A DNA stretch of 38,362 nucleotides. Source: Solimonas aquatica. Its GTDB lineage: Bacteria; Pseudomonadota; Gammaproteobacteria; Nevskiales; Nevskiaceae. The translations under genes and the position numbers were made by a program. Positions 33,701-38,362 of the stretch are shown here, piece by piece. The notes below the pieces were generated by a model. That model made no database searches and had not been told where the DNA came from. It saw only the letters and a program-made list of their open reading frames with translations. The DNA is taken from contig NZ_FOFS01000017.1 of assembly GCF_900111015.1 (NCBI RefSeq), positions 62,163 through 100,524 of the forward strand, written 5' to 3'. The stretch's first letter is position 1. Each line of letters begins with the position of its first letter.

Positions 33701-33945
33701 TCGTACTGACGCATGAAGGCGTCCAGTGCCGAACCGCGCTCGCGCTGCGCGCGCAGCTGTCGCACCCAGTCCGCCGCCTGCGCCGCGACACGCTGCGCCT
33801 GCGGCGCTTCGAGCCGCGCCAGCGGCAGCAGGCGCTGCAGCATCTGGTTTTCATCGGCCAGGTACTGCGCACTGATCGCGCCGCGCAAGGCCTCGCGCGC
33901 CGGCAGCGCCGAGTTCCACAGCCACCGCGCCTGCTGTCCGTCCAT
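30787..33945 (-). CDS. putA: Bifunctional proline dehydrogenase / P5C dehydrogenase (short PutA)
   Basis: A 1052-residue enzyme that oxidises proline to glutamate in two channelled steps. The N-terminal PRODH barrel (about 60-460) shows RLVKGAYWDSEIKRAQ and VMLATHNAQT, with YQRLHGMGEALH. The C-terminal NAD-dependent P5C dehydrogenase has FVCISPWNFPLAIFSGQIAAAL, ETGGQNAMIVD with the catalytic Glu, and the catalytic Cys841 in GQRCSC. It lacks the ribbon-helix-helix DNA-binding domain of E. coli PutA, so it is not its own repressor. The ATG at 33945 is chosen because homology starts there; the frame upstream runs into a palindromic element. putP is not adjacent. Confidence 0.95.
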   Translation of the reverse strand: MDGQQARWLWNSALPAREALRGAISAQYLADENQMLQRLLPLARLEAPQAQRVAAQAADWVRQLRAQRERGSALDAFMRQYDLSSEAGVMLMCLAEALLRIPDDDTAEKLIADKLGGASWEQHLGRSDSLFVNASTWGLMLTGRIVRLAPEDTGSLRQVFARLLGSSTEPVIRLAMRQAMRLMGSQFVMGRDIAEALRNAAARERPLERYSFDMLGEAALTGADAQRYFEAYVQAIQAIGAQARDAAQALHARPGISVKLSALHPRYEFARRRRVLQELTPRLLQLAQLARAQGIALTVDAEEAERLELSLDVFESVLQDESLRGWDGLGLAVQAFQKRALAVIEYLEQLARAQRHCIPVRLVKGAYWDSEIKRAQEQGLADYPVYTRKLNTDVAYLACARKLLDARPHFYVMLATHNAQTIAAVQAMAGDASHWEYQRLHGMGEALHALVQDQLQLPCRVYAPVGAHADLLPYLVRRLLENGANTSFVNRIFDEQLPPEQLAADPVAACAALEDKRNPQLPLPVALYGPSRRNSCGLSFADEPGLLQLAEELRGSLPLARAEPLLAQNSAESAWQAVRNPADTRQLLGHWRATAPEDLPAALQAAREAQPAWNARGVRARAALLEQAADALASARAEFLVLLVREAGKTLPDALAEWREAVDLLRYYASQAHTLMAAPQTLPGPTGEHNELQLHGRGVFVCISPWNFPLAIFSGQIAAALVTGNCVLAKSAEQTSLIAARMVQLLHACGLPRAVLQLLPGDGALGAALCALPQLAGVAFTGSLPVARSIARSLAGGEQALPVLIAETGGQNAMIVDSSALPEQVVKDALQSAFYSAGQRCSCLRILYLQEEIYERTVQMLIGAMQELGIGDPALLASDLGPLIDAPAQAALNAYAAQLRAERRVLAELSLPPETGAGYFFAPLLAQVRDIAQIGEERFGPILHVCSYRAKELDAVIDSLNASGYGLTLGVHSRIESTWRRVQQRARVGNCYVNRGMTGAVVGTQPFGGEGLSGTGPKAGGPHYLLRFVSERTLTVNTAAVGGNARLLAQAD

Positions 33946-33979
33946 CACCGCCTCCGACGCCGCCGCGAGATGGCTCAAT

Positions 33980-34250
33980 CTAGGGCCTGTTAACGCTGTG
34001 GTGGTCGCTGCGACTGAAGCTGTTTTGGCGCAGGGCAAGGCGGCAGACGCGCCGCTTGGTAACTCCAAGCCAGCGGCTGCCAACGCAGCCCTGCGCCAAA
34101 ACAGCCCCGTCCCTTCGGGTTGCGCCAGAAATCGCGCCATGCGGCGTTGCGAAACTTGGCCTTGGAACCACCAAGGCCTGCGTTTCGCGCCTTGCCTGGC
34201 GCGATTTCTGGCAGCAACGCAGCGATCACCATAGCGCTAACAGGCCCTAG
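33980..34250. mobile_element. Palindromic MITE-like element 4 (double unit)
   Basis: A 271-bp element bounded by CTAG. The ends (33980-34001 and 34229-34250) pair at 20 of 22 bases and match those of element 3. It holds two inner hairpins. A: GCTGTTTTGGCGCAGGGC (34019-34036) with 34088-34105, 18 of 18 pairs. B: GCCAGAAATCGCGCCA (34124-34139) with 34197-34212, 16 of 16 pairs, topped by GGCCTTGG-AACCA-CCAAGGCC (34158-34178). It fills most of the 358-bp gap between putA and cutA, so it lies in their divergent promoter region. The remaining bases show nothing certain. Confidence 0.75.
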
Positions 34251-34303
34251 CGCGCCAGGGTTAAGCTCTCTTGAGGAACATTCTTCAAAAGCCCAGCCCG
34301 CGC

Positions 34304-34642
34304 ATGCCGCCGTCCCCCGCCGCTGCACCGTCCGTCGCCCTGAGCCTGGTGAGCTGCCCGCAGGCGCAGGCCGAGGCCTTGGCGCGGGCACTGGTGGAAC
34401 AGCAGCTGGCGGCCTGCGTGAGCGTGCTGCCCGGGATGCAGTCGGTGTATCGCTGGCAGGGTGCGGTGGAACAGGCCAGCGAGGCGCTGCTGCTGATCAA
34501 GCATCCGGCGCAGGACTTTGCGGCGCTCAAGGACGCGGTGCTGCGCCTGCATCCGTATGAACTTCCGGAACTGCTGATGGTCAGCGTCGATGCGGGTCAT
34601 CGCCCGTATCTGGATTGGGTGCTGTCCGCTTGCGCCAAATGA
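34304..34642 (+). CDS. cutA: Divalent-cation tolerance protein CutA
   Basis: A 112-residue trimeric ferredoxin-like protein. Seen: VALSLVSCPQAQAEALARALVEQQLAACVSVLPGMQSVYRWQGAVEQASEALLLIKH and LHPYELPELLMVSVDAGHRPYLDWV, the full family pattern. The physiological role is not settled; a link to copper tolerance came from E. coli genetics. The ATG at 34304 gives the usual length; an upstream in-frame TTG at 34271 is less likely. The stop overlaps the ATG of the next gene (ATGA), so translation is coupled to the DsbD alpha-domain gene. Confidence 0.95.
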   Translation: MPPSPAAAPSVALSLVSCPQAQAEALARALVEQQLAACVSVLPGMQSVYRWQGAVEQASEALLLIKHPAQDFAALKDAVLRLHPYELPELLMVSVDAGHRPYLDWVLSACAK

Positions 34643-35088
34643 ACCGTCTTCTCGCGCTGTTGAGCCTGAGCCTGCTCGGCGCCGCCCCGGCGCTGGCTAC
34701 GGGCGCGGCCTCGCTATGGTCGGCGCAAGCGCCGCAGCTGCTCAGCGTCGAACAGGCTTTCGCACTGCTGCCGGCCGAGCGCGGCAAGAACGGCGTGCAG
34801 CTGAGCTGGAACATCGCGCCGGGCACCTATCTCTACCGCGAGCGCATCCGCGTGGAGCTGCTGGAACCGCAAGGACTCAAGACCGGCGCGCTGCAGATGC
34901 CCGACGGCATCGCCCATCGCGACGAGCACTTCGGTGATGTGCACATTTTCCGTGGCCTGCTGCAGGCCACGCTGCCGCTGCACGGTCTGCGGCACAATGC
35001 CCTGCGTCTGCGCATTCACTACCAGGGCTGCGCCGATGCCGGCATCTGTTATCCGCCGCAGAGCGTAGAGCAGACCGTCCTGCCCTGA
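34639..35088 (+). CDS. DsbD N-terminal (alpha) domain only
   Basis: A 149-residue periplasmic protein with a signal peptide (MNRLLALLSLSLLGAAPALA, cleavage near residue 20) and a complete DsbD alpha domain. The redox pair is Cys131 and Cys137 in YQGCADAGICYPP, the same spacing as Cys103/Cys109 of E. coli DsbD. Full DsbD has about 570 residues or more: the alpha domain, eight membrane helices and a thioredoxin gamma domain. The last two are absent, and the stop falls soon after the alpha domain. In related genomes full dsbD lies at this place between cutA and a TlpA gene. It could be reduced by another CcdA/ScsB-like protein elsewhere, or be a relic. Confidence 0.88.
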   Translation: MNRLLALLSLSLLGAAPALATGAASLWSAQAPQLLSVEQAFALLPAERGKNGVQLSWNIAPGTYLYRERIRVELLEPQGLKTGALQMPDGIAHRDEHFGDVHIFRGLLQATLPLHGLRHNALRLRIHYQGCADAGICYPPQSVEQTVLP

Positions 35089-35111
35089 ATACCGCCTTGC
35101 CGATCCTCACT

Positions 35112-35633
35112 ATGCGCCGTTTCCTGCCGCTCGTCGCCGCCGCCGTCCTTGCCGTGCTGGCCGGCGTGCTGAGCTACCGATATCTCGCCGCACCCAAACT
35201 CCGCGAAACCGCCGAGGCCGCGCCGGAGCTGCGCTTCAACACGCTGGACGGCAAGGCCGTGGCGCTCAGGAGCCTGCACGGGCGCTGGGTGCTGGTGAAT
35301 TTCTGGGCCTCCTGGTGCGCCCCCTGCATGGACGAGATTCCGCATCTGGTGCAGGCGCAGGCGGATTACGCCTCGCTGGGCCTGCAGATCATCGGTCCCG
35401 CCCTGGACGACGCCGAGGCGGTCAAACCGGTGCTCGGGCGCTTCGCGATGAATTACCCGGTGAGCGCCGATTTCGCCAGCGCCGATGCGGCGATGCGCGC
35501 TTTCGGCAATGACCGGGGGGTGCTGCCGTTCACGGTCCTGATCGACCCGGATGGCTTCATCGTGCAGCGCCATCTGGGCGGCCTGAGCGGCGAGGCCCTG
35601 GGTGAGCTCCTGCGCCGGCACCTCGGGCACTGA
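35112..35633 (+). CDS. TlpA/ResA-like membrane-anchored thioredoxin
   Basis: A 173-residue protein with an N-terminal uncleaved anchor (FLPLVAAAVLAVLAGVLSYRYL) and a periplasmic thioredoxin-fold domain. The active site is WCAPC (Cys69, Cys72) in LVNFWASWCAPCMDEIPHLV, and the cis-proline is in GVLPFTVLIDPDG. Such proteins reduce periplasmic disulfides, often in cytochrome c maturation, and need electrons from DsbD or CcdA. That makes the missing transmembrane part of DsbD next door notable. The ATG at 35112 is used; an in-frame TTG at 35097 is possible. It starts 23 bp after the DsbD-alpha gene. Confidence 0.92.
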   Translation: MRRFLPLVAAAVLAVLAGVLSYRYLAAPKLRETAEAAPELRFNTLDGKAVALRSLHGRWVLVNFWASWCAPCMDEIPHLVQAQADYASLGLQIIGPALDDAEAVKPVLGRFAMNYPVSADFASADAAMRAFGNDRGVLPFTVLIDPDGFIVQRHLGGLSGEALGELLRRHLGH

Positions 35634-35679
35634 GCGCCGCCATACGCCTGCGACTGGAAATGCCCCCCTAAACATCCAG

Positions 35680-35709
35680 ATTTGCCGGCATCGTGTCGGC
35701 AAATGCCGA
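35680..35709. promoter_or_regulatory. Overlapping palindromes upstream of aroQ-accBC
   Basis: ATTTGCCG (35680-35687) pairs with CGGCAAAT (35697-35704), and TCGGCA-AA-TGCCGA (35696-35709) is a second perfect palindrome that shares the middle strand. They lie in the 141-bp gap before aroQ, just ahead of TATCTTGTTTTTG. They could be an operator or alternative RNA hairpins. Confidence 0.4.
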
Positions 35710-35774
35710 TATCTTGTTTTTGTGCGCTGCGCTACGGCAGAATCGGCTGATCCTCTTCACCGAGTCGCTCCACC

Positions 35775-36224
35775 TTGAGCCACCTGCTGCTGATCAACGG
35801 GCCCAATCTGAACCTGCTGGGCAGCCGTGAACCGGAGGTTTACGGCCGGCAGACCCTGGCTGACATCGAGCAGGCATTGAGCGCCGCCGCCGGCCAGCTG
35901 GGCCACCGCCTGAGCTGCTTCCAGAGCAATCACGAAGGCGCGCTGGTGGACCGCGTGCAGCAGGCCAGGCCCGAGGGCGTGGACTTTATCCTGATCAATC
36001 CGGGCGCCTACACGCACACCAGCATCGCCCTGCGCGATGCCCTGCTGGGCGTGGCCATCCCCTTCATCGAGGTGCACCTGTCCAACGTGCACGCGCGGGA
36101 AGCCTTCCGCAAGCACTCGTATCTGTCCGACATCGCCACGGGCGTGATCGCCGGCTGCGGCGCGCTGGGCTACCAGCTGGCCCTGCAGTCTGCGCACGAA
36201 CGCCTCAATAAAACCAAAGCCTGA
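35775..36224 (+). CDS. aroQ: Type II 3-dehydroquinate dehydratase
   Basis: A 149-residue cytosolic enzyme, step three of the shikimate pathway (3-dehydroquinate to 3-dehydroshikimate). Seen: [20 protein letters not shown] with the catalytic Tyr, [31 protein letters not shown] and [14 protein letters not shown] with the catalytic His. The start is a TTG at 35775 (then AGC CAC CTG), because the family begins within a few residues of [13 protein letters not shown] and no ATG or GTG is in frame close by. It is placed ahead of accB and accC as in many gammaproteobacteria. Confidence 0.96.
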   Translation: MSHLLLINGPNLNLLGSREPEVYGRQTLADIEQALSAAAGQLGHRLSCFQSNHEGALVDRVQQARPEGVDFILINPGAYTHTSIALRDALLGVAIPFIEVHLSNVHAREAFRKHSYLSDIATGVIAGCGALGYQLALQSAHERLNKTKA

Positions 36225-36259
36225 AGCTTCAGGCTCGCAACATCCCTAGGGAGGGATTC

Positions 36260-36724
36260 ATGGATTTACGCAAGATCAAGACGCTGATCGAACTGGTGGA
36301 AGAATCCGGTATCAGCGAGCTGGAAGTCCGCGAGGGTGAAGAGTCGGTGCGCATCAGCCGCCAGTTCGCGGCGCCGCCGATGGCTTACGCCCAGCCGGCG
36401 ATGGTCGCCGCGCCCGCACCCGCCGCCGTGCCGGTGGCGGCCGCGCCGGTGGCTGCGCCCGCCGCCCCGGCCGCGCCCAAGGTCGACACCCGTCATATCG
36501 TCAAGGCGCCGATGGTCGGCACCTTCTACCGCTCGCCCTCGCCGGGCGCCAAGGCTTTCGTGGAAGTGGGCCAGACCGTCAAGGCCGGCCAGGTGCTGTG
36601 CATCATCGAAGCGATGAAGATGCTCAACCAGATCGAAGCCGACAAGGCCGGCGTGGTGGTCGAGATCCTCGCCGAGAACGAAAAGCCGGTGGAGTTCGAT
36701 CAGCCGCTGTTCGCCATCGAGTGA
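36260..36724 (+). CDS. accB: Acetyl-CoA carboxylase biotin carboxyl carrier protein
   Basis: A 154-residue carrier that shuttles carboxybiotin between biotin carboxylase and carboxyltransferase in the first step of fatty-acid synthesis. The N-terminal [23 protein letters not shown] is the dimer/AccC-binding part. A mobile Ala/Pro linker covers about 37-75. The biotinyl domain has the target Lys120 in EAMKM. GGGAGGG (36249-36255) provides a ribosome site before the ATG. It is followed by accC after 19 bp, a standard two-gene operon. Confidence 0.97.
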   Translation: MDLRKIKTLIELVEESGISELEVREGEESVRISRQFAAPPMAYAQPAMVAAPAPAAVPVAAAPVAAPAAPAAPKVDTRHIVKAPMVGTFYRSPSPGAKAFVEVGQTVKAGQVLCIIEAMKMLNQIEADKAGVVVEILAENEKPVEFDQPLFAIE

Positions 36725-36743
36725 TGGCCGGAACCACACGGCC

Positions 36744-38108
36744 ATGAAAGAAATCAAGAAAATCCTGATCGCCAACCGCGGCGAGATTGCCCTGCGCATC
36801 CTGCGCTGTTGCCGCGAGCTGGGCATCAAGACCGTGGCGGTGTACTCCACCGCCGACCGCGAGCAGAAGCATGTGGCGATGGCCGACGAGGCCGTCTGCA
36901 TCGGCCCGCCGCAGGCCGGCCGCAGCTATCTCAACATGGCGGCCATCATCTCCGCCGCCGAGGTCACGCAGGCCGACGCCATCCACCCCGGCTACGGCTT
37001 TCTCTCCGAGAACGCCGACTTCGCCGAGTCCGTGGAGAAGTCCGGCTTCATCTTCATCGGCCCGCGCGCCGAGACCATCCGCCTGATGGGCTCCAAGACC
37101 AACGCCAAGGCCGAGATGATCGCCGCCGGCGTGCCCTGCGTGCCCGGCTCCAACGGCGTGCTGCCGGAGGACGATGCCGAGTGCATCCGTGTCGCCGAGC
37201 AGGTGGGTTATCCGGTGCTGATCAAGGCGGCCTCCGGCGGCGGCGGTCGCGGCATGCACGTGGTGCGCAATCCTGAAGATCTGATCACCAAGATCCAGCT
37301 GGCGCGCAGCGAGGCGCTGGCCGCGTTCAAGGACGGCTCCGTGTTCATGGAGAAGTACCTGGAGACGCCGCGCCACATCGAGTTCCAGGTGCTGTCCGAC
37401 GGCCAGGGTCATGCCATCCACCTCGGCGAGCGCGACTGCTCCATGCAGCGCCGCAACCAGAAGGTGGTGGAAGAATCCCCGGCGCCCGGCATCACCGAGG
37501 AGCAGCGCGAGGAAATCGGCAAGCTCTGCGTGGCGGCCTGCATCCGCATCGGTTATCGCGGTGCCGGCACCTTCGAATTCCTCTACGAGAACGGCCAGTT
37601 CTACTTCATCGAGATGAACACCCGCATCCAGGTGGAGCATCCGGTGACGGAGATGGTCACCGGCGTGGATCTGATCAAGGAAATGATCCGCATCGCCGAT
37701 GGCAAGCCGCTGAAGAAGAAGCAGGCCAACATCAAGATGCGCGGCCATGCCGTGGAATGCCGCATCAACGCCGAGAACGCGCGCACCTTCGTGCCCTCGC
37801 CGGGCGAGATCAAGAAGTACCACGCGCCGGGCGGCCCGGGCATCCGCCTGGACTCGCACTGCTACGCAGGCTACAAGGTGCCGCCGCATTACGACTCGAT
37901 GATCGGCAAGCTGATCGCCTACGGCTCCGACCGCAAGAGCGCCATCGCGCGCATGCGCCAGGCCCTGGCCGAGATGTTCATCGAAGGCATCCAGACCAAC
38001 ATCCCCTTGCAGCGCCGCATCATGAGCGACGCGGTGTTCAAGGAAGGCACGCACCACATCCATTACATGGAACACATGCTGGAAGACTGGGCCAAGGAAA
38101 CGGATTGA
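36744..38108 (+). CDS. accC: Acetyl-CoA carboxylase biotin carboxylase subunit
   Basis: A 454-residue ATP-grasp enzyme that carboxylates the biotin on AccB with bicarbonate and ATP. Seen: [16 protein letters not shown] at the start, [15 protein letters not shown], the glycine-rich ATP loop [11 protein letters not shown], the lid and metal region [34 protein letters not shown], and the catalytic [13 protein letters not shown]. Length is within a few residues of E. coli AccC (449). It ends at a strong terminator. Confidence 0.98.
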   Translation: MKEIKKILIANRGEIALRILRCCRELGIKTVAVYSTADREQKHVAMADEAVCIGPPQAGRSYLNMAAIISAAEVTQADAIHPGYGFLSENADFAESVEKSGFIFIGPRAETIRLMGSKTNAKAEMIAAGVPCVPGSNGVLPEDDAECIRVAEQVGYPVLIKAASGGGGRGMHVVRNPEDLITKIQLARSEALAAFKDGSVFMEKYLETPRHIEFQVLSDGQGHAIHLGERDCSMQRRNQKVVEESPAPGITEEQREEIGKLCVAACIRIGYRGAGTFEFLYENGQFYFIEMNTRIQVEHPVTEMVTGVDLIKEMIRIADGKPLKKKQANIKMRGHAVECRINAENARTFVPSPGEIKKYHAPGGPGIRLDSHCYAGYKVPPHYDSMIGKLIAYGSDRKSAIARMRQALAEMFIEGIQTNIPLQRRIMSDAVFKEGTHHIHYMEHMLEDWAKETD

Positions 38109-38133
38109 AGTCTGCTTGTGTTGAAGCCTCACG

Positions 38134-38165
38134 CAAAGCCCCGGCACGTCCGGGGCTTTGCTTTT
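38134..38165 (+). terminator. Rho-independent terminator of the acc operon
   Basis: GCAAAGCCCCGG and CCGGGGCTTTGC form a 12-bp perfect stem with loop CACGT, followed by TTTTG. It begins 25 bp after the accC stop. Confidence 0.9.
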
Positions 38166-38187
38166 GTGGTAGCTGTGGATTTTGTAG

Positions 38188-38220
38188 GGCGGGTTAGGCG
38201 CGAGAGCGCCGTAACCCGCC
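38188..38220. repeat. GGCGGGTTA palindrome
   Basis: GGCGGGTTA-GGCGC pairs with GCGCC-GTAACCCGCC around GAGA, with a one-base bulge. This is a REP-type intergenic palindrome of a kind common in gammaproteobacteria. Confidence 0.75.
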
Positions 38221-38289
38221 AGGGCTTGGCTGTTGTTGCTTGGCGTTCCGCTCAATTGAGCCTTGGTTTCGTGCGCCTTCGGCGCCCGA

Positions 38290-38323
38290 GGTACTTCTCT
38301 TTGCTCGTGCAAAGAGAAGTACC
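38290..38323. repeat. GGTACTTCTCTTTGC palindrome
   Basis: A 15-bp perfect inverted repeat GGTACTTCTCTTTGC (38290-38304) / GCAAAGAGAAGTACC (38309-38323) with loop TCGT, followed by CAAGAGAAAGCACGCC. It resembles dispersed repeats seen in Xanthomonadales-type genomes. The 254 bases from 38109 to the window end hold only this, the GGCGGGTTA palindrome and the terminator; no gene is seen. Confidence 0.75.
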
Positions 38324-38362
38324 CAAGAGAAAGCACGCCCTACGCCTCGCATCCGTCGCCGC

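Noticed and set aside
31453-33993. 846-codon plus-strand frame opposite putA
   Set aside because: Composition rich in Gln, Arg and His with no domain; PutA on the other strand is unmistakable.
33946-34140. Extension of PutA to an ATG at 34140
   Set aside because: The extra 65 codons lie largely inside palindromic element 4 and match nothing in PutA; 33945 is the sensible start.

Overview
The window is about 38 kb of a high-GC, gene-dense chromosome with mostly housekeeping content. The gene set points to a gammaproteobacterium of the Xanthomonadales/Nevskiales (Solimonadaceae-like) type: the cutA-dsbD-tlpA-aroQ-accB-accC order, a TonB-dependent receptor, a wax-ester synthase/DGAT, a short PutA, OpgD, NikR and bacteriohemerythrin. 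The CCCTCTCC and GTACTTCTCTTTGC palindromes fit the same groups. This placement is inference from gene content and style, not from a phylogenetic marker. No rRNA, tRNA or CRISPR array was seen.

Layout. 1-4.6 kb: a MATE exporter, a heptamer repeat array bracketed by hairpins, a DUF559 protein and a TonB-dependent receptor, all on the minus strand. 4.7-8.4 kb: guaA, then a lower-GC insert with the decayed tail of a DNA methyltransferase and an intact AAA-ATPase/TOPRIM (OLD- or fused PARIS-like) nuclease. 8.4-11.3 kb: a LysR regulator divergent from ilvD. 11.4-14.6 kb: an AraC regulator divergent from a GST/enoyl-CoA-hydratase pair. 14.7-18.2 kb: an EamA transporter, a class V aminotransferase and an ArgD-type aminotransferase preceded by a candidate arginine-codon attenuator. 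18.4-21.4 kb: six minus-strand genes (deaminase, SnoaL/NTF2-like, NikR, hemerythrin, nitroreductase, coiled-coil protein). 21.5-24.8 kb: WS/DGAT, host-attachment-like, CBS and rhomboid genes. 24.9-30.7 kb: an APH/AAA kinase fusion, a small conserved protein, a methyltransferase, a membrane protein, opgD and an unknown gene. 30.8-38.1 kb: putA, then cutA, a DsbD alpha-domain-only gene, a TlpA-like thioredoxin, aroQ, accB and accC.

The most interesting structures lie between genes. (1) Upstream of the ArgD-type gene are a promoter, a 32-codon reading frame with nine Arg codons, and a terminator whose left arm is exactly complementary to a segment of that frame. This is a complete ribosome-mediated attenuator layout for arginine. 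(2) Four large palindromes (about 155-270 bp) have conserved ends and apical hairpins, but stem arms that differ completely between copies while staying perfectly paired. They tend to end in CTAG, and three of them supply the TAG stop codon of a neighbouring gene. (3) Three FNR/Anr-like boxes of the form TGAY-N-TGC-GTCA sit in two divergent promoter regions, at spacings that fit class II activation. (4) dsbD is reduced to its periplasmic alpha domain at its usual locus.
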